Origin: Chloromonas sp. AAM2
Taxonomy: Eukaryota > Chlorophyta > Chlorophyceae > Chlamydomonadales > Chlamydomonadaceae
DNA: 22,380 bases
Direction of reading: 5' to 3'
Assembly (NCBI GenBank): GCA_004335635.1
Contig: QAXH01001155.1
Span: 1-22,380, forward strand
Shown: piece by piece, positions 1-7,659 of the stretch
Layout: each line of letters opens with the position of its first letter
Numbering within the stretch: position 1 is the stretch's first letter
Made by a program: the position numbers and the translations under genes
The notes under the pieces: generated by a model
Databases searched by the model: none
The model's input: only the letters and a program-made list of their open reading frames with translations
What the model was told of the DNA's origin: nothing

Positions 1-77
1 TATTACATATAACATATAGCACACGTGTAATAACATATTACATATAACATATAATACATGACGGCGAGGTTCCCTTG

Positions 78-159
78 CCTAAGGGTCTTACACCTAAGGA
101 TCTTACACCTAAGGGTCTCACACCTAAGGGTCTAACGCCTAAGGGTCTAACGCCTAAGG
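78..159. repeat. 15-bp tandem repeat, about 5.4 copies
   Basis: Unit CCTAAGGGTCTTACA with one- to three-base variants, starting at 78, 93, 108, 123 and 138, plus a partial copy. It follows a palindrome-like start (ACGGCGAGG at 61). The unit resembles the CCTAAGGGCCT linker that joins the two hairpins of the GC-rich dispersed element found elsewhere in the window, so it looks like a tandem expansion of that linker. Read on the minus strand it gives an LGVRP pentapeptide repeat, which I regard as accidental. Confidence 0.85.
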
Positions 160-254
160 TGTGAGACAGCGTATAAAGGAAAGAGACCATATATACGAAA
201 CCGTACGTATGGTAATATCGCATCGAATTAGGTATTAGGTACACATGACTTTGT

Positions 255-816
255 AATCTTACCTAGCCTTATTCGTAGCTTGTCTTAAACGTAGCAAGTC
301 ACAAGGGCCATGAAAGAAAGGCCTTCCATCATAGTATGGCAGCAGTGCGTAGTTATTGTCAATATGTGAAAGCATGAACATGACGTTTAGAAGAGCACCA
401 TACATAATATGTAATAGCCCTGGCCAATTCCGTGCCAGCAGCCGCGGTAAGACGGAAAGGGCGAGCTTATTACGTAAGGAATAGGTAATATCGAGTGAAG
501 ACGTAATGGTTAAGAGAAGTATGGCATAATTTAGCGTGTAACAGTAAAATGTTAAGATATGCTAAGGAATGTCAAAGACGCAGGTAGCCTATCCTCATAA
601 CCTTAGTTGAGACTCGGAAGCTTAGGTAGCAAACCGGATTAGATACCCGACATAGTCTAAGCCGTCAAAATGACTACTAACTTACATCATACATAGTAGT
701 ATACCTGGTGATACGTCCTCAAGGATAGTAATCATAGAAATTGGCAGCCATAGACATACGCTGTGGGTTATGCTCATTAATAGGAAGCAACGCCTAAAAC
801 CTTACCATTCTTAATA
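255..816 (+). rRNA. rns: SSU rRNA fragment, central domain (about E. coli 16S 285-975)
   Basis: Mitochondrial small-subunit rRNA, middle portion. The 530 loop is essentially universal at 432-450 (GTGCCAGCAGCCGCGGTAA). The 690-region is recognisable near 533-580, the 790 loop at 630-650 (AAACCGGATTAGATACCCGA), and the region before 16S 970 at about 761-808 (GAAGCAACGC, then ACCTTACC). Upstream, GGCAGCAGTG (338-347) matches the 16S 360 region, and 265-300 resembles helix 12 (TAGCTTGTCT). The 5' domain is absent here and is found instead near 9394-9600. The 3' major and minor domains are not in this window. Discontinuous, scrambled mitochondrial rRNAs are known in Chlamydomonas relatives. Both ends are estimates from alignment by eye; mature termini may differ by tens of bases. 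Confidence 0.93.
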
Positions 817-891
817 TAATATCACATATTATAATATAATCATATACCGTATCTTACACCCCCTATCTCATACCTTATATTATATGTGACG

Positions 892-1045
892 TATTTGTGC
901 CATATATGTAACGTATATGTAACATATCTTATATGTGACGTATTTGTGCCATATATGTAACGTATATGTAACGTATCTCATATGTAACGTATTTGTAACG
1001 TATATGTAACATATCTCATATGTAACGTATTTGTAACGTATATGT
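892..1045. repeat. AT-rich tandem repeat, 38-50 bp units, 4 copies
   Basis: Two units of about 50 bp containing TATATGTGACGTATTTGTGC are followed by two shorter units of about 38 bp beginning CATATGTAACGTATTTGTAA. The shorter units look like deletion derivatives of the longer ones. Confidence 0.7.
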
Positions 1046-1161
1046 TATATATATGCGCGCAGCGTCCACAACGTATCTTATAACGCATAACGCAAACGTA
1101 ACATATAATATGGTGTATAACATATGTGTAATGTATCCATCACACTTGTGCCGTATATGTA

Positions 1162-1226
1162 ACGTATCCGCTACGTATCCGCTACGTATCCGCTACGTAT
1201 CCGCTACGTATCCGCTACGTATCCGT
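1162..1226. repeat. 11-bp tandem repeat, about 6 copies
   Basis: Near-perfect repetition of GTATCCGCTAC. It is the least degenerate 11-bp array in the first spacer, suggesting recent slippage. Confidence 0.9.
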
Positions 1227-1342
1227 TAAGATATGACTAATATGACGTATAAATAACATATTAAATAAGATATGACTAATATGATGTATATATTACATAT
1301 CAAATAAGATATGACTAATATGATGTATATATTACATATCCT
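1227..1342. repeat. 39-bp tandem repeat, 3 copies
   Basis: Each copy begins TAAGATATGACTAATATGA and continues through a GTATA-rich segment. Copies 2 and 3 are nearly identical; copy 1 is more diverged. Confidence 0.8.
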
Positions 1343-1458
1343 ATGGTTTATTTTATGATATATATGACGTATATGTTACCTATTCAACATAAAAGTCACA
1401 TATATGTAACCTATACCACATATAAGCCACATATAAGCCACATATAAGTAACTGATAT

Positions 1459-1604
1459 GTAACGTATTTGTAACGTATCTTATAATATAATGTATGTAGC
1501 GTAATTGTAACGTATTTGTAACGTATCTTATAATATAATGTATGTAGCGTAATTGTAACGTATTTGTGACGTATCTTATAATATAATGTATGTAACGTAT
1601 ATGT
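1459..1604. repeat. 48-bp tandem repeat, 3 copies
   Basis: Each copy contains GTAACGTATTTGTAACGTAT followed by CTTATAATATAATGTATGTA. The first two copies are almost identical and the third differs by a few bases. A related, more diverged array lies at about 4575-4740. Confidence 0.8.
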
Positions 1605-1680
1605 AACGTATTGGTAACGTATCTATACAATATGATAAACATGACGTATATGTAACGTATCAATACAATATAACATATGT

Positions 1681-1731
1681 AACGTATATGCAACGTATAT
1701 GCAACGTATATGCAACGTATATGCAACGTAT
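1681..1731. repeat. 11-bp tandem repeat, about 4.6 copies
   Basis: Unit AACGTATATGC repeated head to tail without visible variation. Confidence 0.88.
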
Positions 1732-1937
1732 ATAACGCACACGATGTATAAATAACACACCTTATGAATCGTACATGTAATACATATGACGAATATGTAA
1801 CCGATATGTAACATATATACCGCATATGTGACTTATATGTTACTGATATGTTACATATAAACCGCATATGTGACTTATATGTAACCAATATGTGATGTAT
1901 ATACCGCATATGTGACTTATATGTTACGTGTCCAATT

Positions 1938-1966
1938 GACGGTGAGGTTCTCTCACCTAAGAGTTT
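1938..1966. repeat. GC palindromic element, degenerate half
   Basis: GACGGTGAGGTTCTCTCACC followed by TAAGAG. It is the first hairpin and linker of the dispersed element, with GGTGAG/CTCACC as the stem. The second hairpin is missing. Confidence 0.6.
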
Positions 1967-2008
1967 TTGATATGACGTATACGATGTATAAGACATATAA
2001 GTAACATA

Positions 2009-2200
2009 TGAGTTACGTATCATATAAGATAAGACATATAAGTAACATATGAGTTACCTATCATATAAGATATAACATATGAGTTACCTATCATATAAGA
2101 TATGACATGTATGTTACAGATGAGTTACGTATCATATAAGATAAGACATATATGTAACATATGAGTTACCTATCATATAAGATATGACATAAGTTGTATG
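2009..2200. repeat. About 40-bp AT-rich repeats, 4-5 diverged copies
   Basis: Repeated GAGTTAC(G/C)TATCATATAAGA followed by variants of TATGACATATATGTAACAT. Copies differ by small indels. Confidence 0.65.
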
Positions 2201-2733
2201 TTTGTTACGTATTATACTAGATATGACACACATACGCCACACGAGTCATATACTATATGACATACATGACGTATATGTTATGTAACGTATATGTATCATA
2301 TTGTATATGATTTGACGTATTTGTGACGTATCCTATGGGATAGGACATATATGACGTATCTTATAGGATAGGACATATATAACGTATATGTAGGTATGAC
2401 TAATATATAATGTATCTTATTACATATTATATTACATATGTAACGTATATGTCACATGTTTACTGCATACATAACATATAAGATATATATGTAACGCATA
2501 TAACAACTAAAACGTAACTTATCTTATTAATAGTACATGTAACATATATGAAGTATATGTAACAAATATGTGGAGTATGTACCGCATATGTGACGTATAT
2601 GTTACAAATATGTAACGAATATACCCCATATGTGACTTATATGTCACGTATATGTCACGTATATAACGTATGTGTTATATATAACATATATGACGTATAT
2701 GTAACGTATATAATATATGTTATGGACGCACGT

Positions 2734-2887
2734 GACGGCTAGGTAACCTCATCTATGGGCTTTGCTTATGGGCCTTGTCTATGGGCCTTGTATAGAAGGC
2801 ACGAGACCACATGGGCAATCCGCCTTTAATGTTAAGACGGCGAAGGAACCTCGCCTAAGGGCCTCGCGCCGAAGGCGCGAGCCCGCC
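2734..2887. repeat. Two GC palindromic elements, one intact double hairpin
   Basis: The first copy (2734-2809) is degenerate and carries three tandem linker-like units (TATGGGCCTTG type). The second (2836-2887) is the best full-length example. It begins GACGGCGAAGGAACCTCGCC, passes through linker TAAGGGC, forms an 8-bp stem CTCGCGCC/GGCGCGAG around a GAA loop, and ends GCCCGCC. I use this copy as the type for the family. Confidence 0.88.
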
Positions 2888-3116
2888 ATATGTAGCGTAT
2901 CTTAGGGTCTATTACTTATATGTAATGTATCCTATTGTATATGACATTAATGTAACATATAAGTAACCTATCATATAGGATATGACATAAGTCGTTTATT
3001 TGTTACGTGTTATACAATATTTGACATATGTGACGTATATCATACGTTTATGAAAGGATATGACGAAGAAGACGTATTAATGACATGTATGTTTAATATT
3101 GTATCAAATATGACGT

Positions 3117-3234
3117 ATATGACATATATGTAACATGTATGTAACGTATCCTATAAGATATGACGTAAGTAACGTATATGACATATATGTAACATGTATG
3201 TAACGTATCCTATAAGATATGACGTAAGTAACGT
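3117..3234. repeat. 59-bp tandem duplication
   Basis: Two essentially identical copies, each containing GACATATATGTAACATGTAT and ending near GACGTAAGTAACGTATATG. The near identity implies a recent duplication. Confidence 0.85.
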
Positions 3235-3333
3235 ATATGTAAAGCATCTCATAGTATATGATATGACGTATAGAACGAATGTAAAGCCTGTAACGTATAT
3301 GGTTTATGTGTAACGTGTAAGTTATGTATATAC

Positions 3334-3381
3334 AGGCGAGGGAACCTCGCCTAGGGTCTTGAGCTTTCAGCGCGAGCCCGC
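3334..3381. repeat. GC palindromic element with mutated second hairpin
   Basis: The first hairpin is perfect (GGCGAGG, GAA loop, CCTCGCC). The second stem is damaged (GAGCTTTCAGCGCGAG), followed by the usual GCCCGC end. It is a decaying copy of the family. Confidence 0.8.
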
Positions 3382-3419
3382 TATGTAATTTATGTGGTGA
3401 TGACATATACAACGTATGT

Positions 3420-3482
3420 GACGGCGAAGGAACCTCATCTAAGGGCCTCACCTAAGGGCCTCGCGCCTTCGGCGCGAGCGTC
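3420..3482. repeat. GC palindromic element with duplicated linker
   Basis: It starts GACGGCGAAGGAACCTCATC, then has two linker units (TAAGGGCCTCACC and TAAGGGCCTC), then the second hairpin with a TTC loop (CTCGCGCC/GGCGCGAG). Confidence 0.85.
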
Positions 3483-3779
3483 CATCATGTATCTTATACA
3501 ATATGACACACATGACGTATATGACGTATAACTTACGTATCTTATTGTATATCCTATGACGTATAATAAGTATAAGACGTATATGACGTAAATAACGTAC
3601 AAAACACATAATAACGTATATGTATTTTATAAGATATGACATATGTTACGTTTATATAACGTATCTAATAAGATATGATATCTAATAAGATATGATGTAT
3701 ATAACAAATAAGTTACGTATTTGTTACATATATGTAATGTACATGGCATTTAATACGTTTATATAACCTATACGACATA

Positions 3780-4020
3780 TATGTAACATATGTAACGTAT
3801 GTGTGACGTATGTTACGTATATGAGACGTATGTTACGTATGTTTAACGTATATGAGACGTATGAAACGTATTTGTAACGTATATGAGACGTATGTTACGT
3901 ATGTTTAACGTATATGAGACGTATGGGTAACGTTTATGAGACGTATGTTACGCATATGAGACGTATGTGTGACGTATATGAGACGTATGTTACGTATATG
4001 AGACGTATGTTTAACGCATA
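3780..4020. repeat. AT-rich array of GTATATGAGACGTATGTTAC units
   Basis: About ten imperfect copies of a roughly 20-bp motif alternating GTATATGAGAC with GTATGTTAC or GTATGTTTAAC. A truncated palindromic element lies at 4022-4053 immediately after it. Confidence 0.7.
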
Positions 4021-4021
4021 T

Positions 4022-4053
4022 GACGGCTAAAGAACCATGCCTAAGGGCTTTTT
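4022..4053. repeat. GC palindromic element, truncated
   Basis: GACGGCTAAAGAACCATGCC then TAAGGGC. The first hairpin is mutated and the second is absent. Confidence 0.6.
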
Positions 4054-4501
4054 GATATGACGTATACGATGTATATGACATATATGTAACGTGTATGTAA
4101 TCTATCATATAAGATATAACATTTGTAACGTACATGCGACATGTAACGTGTATGCGACATGTAACGTGTATGTAATCTATCATATAAGATATAACATATG
4201 TAACGTATATGCGACATGTAACGTAAGATACGACGTAAAAGTAACATAAACAAAACGTATATTATGTGATATAACTTATATGATGTATAAGTATGGTATC
4301 TTATCGTATATTATATGACTTATGAAACGTATATTTAACGTATCTTATAACGTATATGACATATATGACTTATTTGTAACGTATGTGTAATGTATCCAAT
4401 TAGATATGACATATATGACGTATATATTACATATCTAATTAGATACGACAAATATGACGTTTATATTACATATCCTTTACAACATATAAGTTACATATAT
4501 G

Positions 4502-4567
4502 CACGAGCGAGCCGACTCGGCGAGCGAGTCTGGTCGCTCGTGCAGCCGTAGCGCTGCACGCAGCGGC
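4502..4567. repeat. GC-rich cluster with long hairpin, unlike the main family
   Basis: A 10-bp perfect stem GCACGAGCGA / TCGCTCGTGC (about 4502-4543) encloses further CGAGCGAG and CGACTCGG repeats. A second small inverted repeat follows, built on GCAGC...GCTGC. It is the most GC-rich stretch in the window and lacks the GGAACC / TAAGGG signature of the common element. A cluster of similar flavour sits inside cox1 intron 3 (12842-12912). Confidence 0.75.
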
Positions 4568-4574
4568 CATTACA

Positions 4575-4740
4575 TATAAGTAACGTATTTGTAACGTATC
4601 TTATAATATAATGTATGTAACGTATTTGTTACGTATTTGTAACGTATCTTATCATATAATGTATGTGACGTATTTGTTACGTATCTGTAACGTATCTTAT
4701 CATATAATGTATGTGACGTATTTGTAATGTAACTTATTTA
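4575..4740. repeat. 48-bp-type AT-rich repeat, 3 copies
   Basis: Same family as 1459-1604: GTAACGTATCTTATAATATA or TATCATATAATGTATGT alternating with GTATTTGTTACGTAT. The copies are more diverged here. Confidence 0.65.
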
Positions 4741-4828
4741 TTATGTGTATAACGTATATTATGTATATCACGTATAAGTCACGTATATTACATGTATCTT
4801 ATATGATATGACGTTTATAACGTATGTA

Positions 4829-4849
4829 ACGGCAAGGGAACATTGCCGT
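4829..4849. repeat. Short palindrome, mini GC element
   Basis: ACGGCAA / TTGCCGT, 7-bp stem around GGGAACA. It appears to be the first hairpin of the dispersed family on its own. Confidence 0.7.
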
Positions 4850-5134
4850 CATATATAATGTATTTGTAACGTATCTTATTGTATATGATATGACGCATTT
4901 GCCGCTTAAGACGTATATGACATTAATGTTAAGTTAATGTGACGTATACATGACAAATACATGACGTATCAATAACGTATAATACATTACAAATACATGA
5001 CGTATCAATAACGTATAAAGGACGTATATATCTCACATCGTATCCTATATGATATAATGTATATTGGGTATATTATGCATATACCGTATCTGACGTATCT
5101 GATGTATCTAACGTATATACTGTACACATCATAT

Positions 5135-5300
5135 TGGTAACGTATAGGTAACGTTTATACTGTACATATCATATAGGTAACGTTTATACTGTACATATCA
5201 TATAGGTAACGTATAGGTAACGTATAGGTAACGTATAGGTAACGTTTATACTGTACATATCATATAGGTGACGTATAGGTAACATATAGGTAACGTATGT
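5135..5300. repeat. AT-rich array built on AGGTAACGTATAGGTAACGT
   Basis: Several copies of GGTAACGTTTATACTGTACA plus TATCATAT, with an internal run of 11-bp GTATAGGTAAC units at about 5208-5245. Confidence 0.7.
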
Positions 5301-5355
5301 AAGTTGTACATAGTAGACGCTGTGCTAAGTGGTCATAACTAATATATGTAACGTA

Positions 5356-5408
5356 GGCGGACTCGCGCCTTCGGCGCGAGGTCCTTAGGCGAGGTTCCTT
5401 CGCCGTCA
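5356..5408 (-). repeat. GC palindromic element in reverse orientation, just before nad6
   Basis: A full-length family member in the opposite orientation to the others: GGCGGA, stem CTCGCGCC/GGCGCGAG with TTC loop, linker reversed (GTCCTTA), then GGCGAGG / CTTCGCC and GTCA. It ends 8 bases before the nad6 start codon, so the nad6 leader RNA would carry two stable hairpins. Confidence 0.88.
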
Positions 5409-5416
5409 TAGAGAGG

Positions 5417-5908
5417 ATGTATTTAGAACACAGCTTTATTGCGTTACTAGCATTCTTAAGTGTGATGGTAAGTCTCACACGTAATGTCTTCATGTCTCTT
5501 ATGTATAGCATTATACTATTTGTCAATGCTTGTGCTGTATTATTAAGTCTAGGCTTTGAGTTCTTAGCGTTAGTGAACGTATTAGTATATGTAGGTGCAT
5601 TAGCTGTACTATTCCTATTCGTTATTATGTTATTAGAGATACCAACTACTGAGTTACGTGCTTACTATAGAGGTTATAGTGTATTAGCTATGCTAGGCTT
5701 CTTATCAATAAGACTATTCTTCATAAGTGACGTATTCAATATGAATAGTACTAACAATACCGTATTCTCATTCGTACCTACTCTTGAATCCATAAGCTCA
5801 GTAGGTTATGCATTCTACATAACATATACTGATGTATTAGTACTTAATAGTCTCATACTTACTATAGCATTATTCGGTGCTCTTGTATTAGCACACAAAT
5901 CTAATTAA
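5417..5908 (+). CDS. nad6: NADH dehydrogenase subunit 6 (complex I)
   Basis: Encodes a 163-residue hydrophobic inner-membrane subunit of respiratory complex I, close to the usual algal Nad6 length. Four to five membrane segments are visible. The diagnostic motif is at residues 51-72: ALVNVLVYVGALAVLFLFVI followed by ML. This is the third-helix segment with the conserved YVGA(L/I)AVLFLFV sequence, whose pi-bulge is involved in coupling quinone reduction to proton pumping (known from the family). After it comes LEIPTTELRAY, typical of green algal Nad6. The start is the ATG at 5417: the N-terminus aligns naturally, and the palindromic element ends only 8 bases upstream. The stop is TAA. The gene is intron-free and uses the standard code, with TTA, GTA and ATA preferred. 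It is followed by three hairpins at 5937-6025 that may mark the transcript end. Confidence 0.96.
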   Translation: MYLEHSFIALLAFLSVMVSLTRNVFMSLMYSIILFVNACAVLLSLGFEFLALVNVLVYVGALAVLFLFVIMLLEIPTTELRAYYRGYSVLAMLGFLSIRLFFISDVFNMNSTNNTVFSFVPTLESISSVGYAFYITYTDVLVLNSLILTIALFGALVLAHKSN

Positions 5909-5936
5909 CCACACGTATTATAATATATAGTAGTAA

Positions 5937-6025
5937 CCCCCACAAGAGGCTAGCCTACAATAATCCGCCTGTGGCGGATTACCTCTCGCACGCGAGAGGG
6001 TGGCGTCGGATATGACATATCCGAA
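5937..6025. promoter_or_regulatory. Three consecutive hairpins downstream of nad6
   Basis: AATCCGCC/GGCGGATT (8-bp stem, TGT loop), CCTCTCG/CGAGAGG (7 bp, CACG loop) and TCGGATATG/CATATCCGA (9 bp, A loop) lie one after another from 29 bases after the nad6 stop. None has the common element signature. They could be RNA processing or stability structures, or another palindrome family; the placement is seen, the function is inference. Confidence 0.65.
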
Positions 6026-6444
6026 CTTAATATAACTGATAGTATACCATATGTCTTATATGTAAAACAGAGTGAAGATAAATGCCTCGCATATGTGGGG
6101 TATATTACACGTATATCTCATATGTAAGATAAGGTATATACTCTATGTAATATATGACATATGTACCGTTTGTAAGAGATGTGTCCTATGTGTACATGTA
6201 TTAAGGTATAGGTTTACCATATGTTTGATATATACGTACTATATGTAAGGTATAGGTATATGTAACGTATAGGTATATGTAACGTATAAAACACTATAAG
6301 AGAAGAGTAGGTATTACACGTGCGTTACATACACAACATATATGTCATATACGTGTCAAACGTAATAAACGCGTAACATACGTGTGACATGTAATACAAA
6401 CATAAGGTATATGTAAGGTGTAAGGTGTATGTGCCTTAAATGTG

Positions 6445-6494
6445 CCGACAAGGGAACCTCATCTAGGGTCTCGCGCCGAAGGCGCGAGCCCACC
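6445..6494. repeat. GC palindromic element, full length
   Basis: CCGACAAGGGAACCTCATC, linker TAGGGT, perfect second stem CTCGCGCC/GGCGCGAG with GAA loop, and the end GCCCACC. The first hairpin is weakened by substitutions. Confidence 0.85.
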
Positions 6495-6596
6495 TTATAT
6501 GTAGTAGGTATGCTTATAGCATAATACGATATTATGATATACAAGTCATATATGTCCCCTATATGATGTTTATCTTATATACGTTCCTTATGTGTC

Positions 6597-6711
6597 GTAT
6601 CTGTAACGTATATGTAACGTATATGTAACGTATATGTAACGTATCTGTAACGTATATGTAACGTATATGTAACGTATATGTAACGTATCTGTAACGTATC
6701 TGTAACGTATG
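6597..6711. repeat. 11-bp tandem repeat, about 10 copies
   Basis: Unit GTAACGTATAT, with a C/A variant at position 10 in some copies. It is the clearest form of the motif that underlies most of the AT-rich spacers. Confidence 0.92.
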
Positions 6712-6825
6712 TTGTATAAGCCGTGTTTGTAACATATATGTAATGTATATCGTATGTGTCGTTTGTTTATAGTGTGTTAGTATTATATGTATAGTAAGTA
6801 AGCACTATATGTATGATATGGTATG

Positions 6826-6905
6826 GTATGTTAACGTCATATGTATCGTATGTTATCACTATATGGTATGTTAGTGTCATATGTATCGTATGTTATCACT
6901 ATATG
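6826..6905. repeat. About 40-bp tandem repeat, 2 copies
   Basis: ATGGTATGTTA(A/G)(C/T)GTCATATG then TATCGTATGTTATCACTAT, repeated twice. Confidence 0.7.
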
Positions 6906-6930
6906 TATAGTATTGTGTATAAGATATGCT

Positions 6931-6960
6931 ACACCCTCGCGGGATAGCCCCTTGCGGGGT
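6931..6960. repeat. GC hairpin of the CCCTTGCGGG type
   Basis: ACCCTCGCGGGATAGCCCC followed by TTGCGGGG: two small stems, CCC/GGG and CCCC/GGGG, the latter around TTGC. A close relative lies at 9767-9800, identical in layout. Confidence 0.75.
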
Positions 6961-7074
6961 TAATACTTTATGTGAGGCATATACGTACAATATACCTCAC
7001 ATATAAAGTATAGTATGTAATTACATATTATATATCTTATATGTAAGGTATTGTACATATAAGGTATGGGTGTG

Positions 7075-7147
7075 TGTCATACTTGTGTCATACTTGTATC
7101 ATACTTGTGTCATACTTGTGTCATACTTGTGTCATACTTGTGTCATA
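7075..7147. repeat. 11-bp tandem repeat, about 6.6 copies
   Basis: Unit TGTCATACTTG, nearly perfect (one GTATC variant). The same length as the GTAACGTATAT unit but a different sequence. Confidence 0.92.
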
Positions 7148-7304
7148 GGTAAGGTAATAAATATGTACACCAGAGGTGGGGCATATACTCCATATATGTG
7201 GTATATATTGTACATACATTACATAAGTATGATAGAGGATACAATATGTGTTTAGTATATGTAAGATACATGGTGTAGTATATTGTATATAATACGTATG
7301 TAAG

Positions 7305-7343
7305 CCGGGAGAACCTCACCCCCTTGCGGGATAGGGTTCTCCT
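7305..7343. repeat. GC hairpin, GGAGAACCTCACCCCC type
   Basis: GGGAGAACCTCACCCCCTTGC followed by GGGATAGGGTTCTCCT. The outer stem GGAGAACC/GGTTCTCC and the inner CCC/GGG around TTGC make a long imperfect hairpin. Half copies of the same palindrome occur at 16186-16217, 16744-16764, 17026-17042, 20396-20417 and 21191-21213. Confidence 0.8.
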
Positions 7344-7400
7344 AAGACTGTATGCGATAGTCGGTCGACTCGTACAAACACCGCGTATAGTTACAAATAT

Positions 7401-7425
7401 GGCGGGCTCGCGCCGAAGGCGCGAG
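7401..7425. repeat. GC palindromic element, solo second hairpin
   Basis: GGCGGG then stem CTCGCGCC/GGCGCGAG with GAA loop, and no first hairpin or linker. Confidence 0.8.
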
Positions 7426-7451
7426 TATGCTAATACGTTTGTTATGTATTA

Positions 7452-7575
7452 TAACATATATGACATATGTGATACGTTATATGTTAGTAAGGTACTGTAA
7501 CATATATGACATATGTGATACGTTATATGTTAGTAAGGTACTGTAACATATATGACATATGTGATACGTTTGTAA
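7452..7575. repeat. 46-bp tandem repeat, 2.7 copies
   Basis: Copies start at 7452, 7498 and 7544 with TAACATATATGACATATGTG and are virtually identical, so the array is young. Confidence 0.92.
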
Positions 7576-7577
7576 TG

Positions 7578-7659
7578 TAAGGTTACAGTAAGGTAACAAT
7601 AAGGTAACAGTAAGGCAACAATTAGGTAACAGTAAGGTAACAATTAGGTAACAGTAAGG
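7578..7659. repeat. 11/22-bp tandem repeat forming the nad4 leader
   Basis: Seven 11-bp units alternating TAAGGTAACAG and (T/A)TAGGTAACA-type, then TAAGG directly followed by the nad4 ATG at 7660. The alternation gives a 22-bp higher-order period. Any nad4 5' untranslated region must be made of this array. Confidence 0.9.

Larger units (their letters stand above)
817..5355. other. 4.5-kb gene-free spacer of AT-rich repeats
   Basis: I see no gene. The stretch is dominated by variants of GTAACGTATAT and its relatives, arranged as short tandem arrays (listed separately) and interrupted by GC-rich palindromic elements. The long minus-strand open frames here (for example 1376-2023) encode only Tyr-Ile-Arg-His-rich low-complexity strings. 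They arise because the repeat lacks stop codons when read in reverse. Confidence 0.85.
5909..7659. other. nad6-nad4 spacer, repeats only
   Basis: No gene seen. After the three hairpins, the spacer holds AT-rich sequence, one full palindromic element (6445-6494), several smaller GC hairpins, and four tandem arrays that become cleaner towards nad4. Confidence 0.8.

Noticed and set aside
38..244. 68-codon minus-strand frame with LGVRP repeats
   Set aside because: It is the translation of the 15-bp linker array (15 is a multiple of three). There is no family resemblance and it overlaps the upstream flank of the rRNA fragment.
1376..2023. 215-codon minus-strand open frame, and similar frames at 3104-3451, 10029-10508 and 16245-16637
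   Set aside because: They encode only Tyr/Ile/Arg/His/Val low-complexity strings. The AT-rich repeats contain no stop codon when read on the minus strand, and 11-bp units cycle through all frames, so long frames arise by chance.
6931..6960. Rho-independent-type terminator
   Set aside because: There is no T-run, the context is mitochondrial, and the same hairpin occurs at many sites unrelated to gene ends.
7070..7255. 61-codon plus-strand frame before nad4
   Set aside because: The first third is the 11-bp TGTCATACTTG array read as SYLCHTCVIL-type repeats; nothing recognisable follows.
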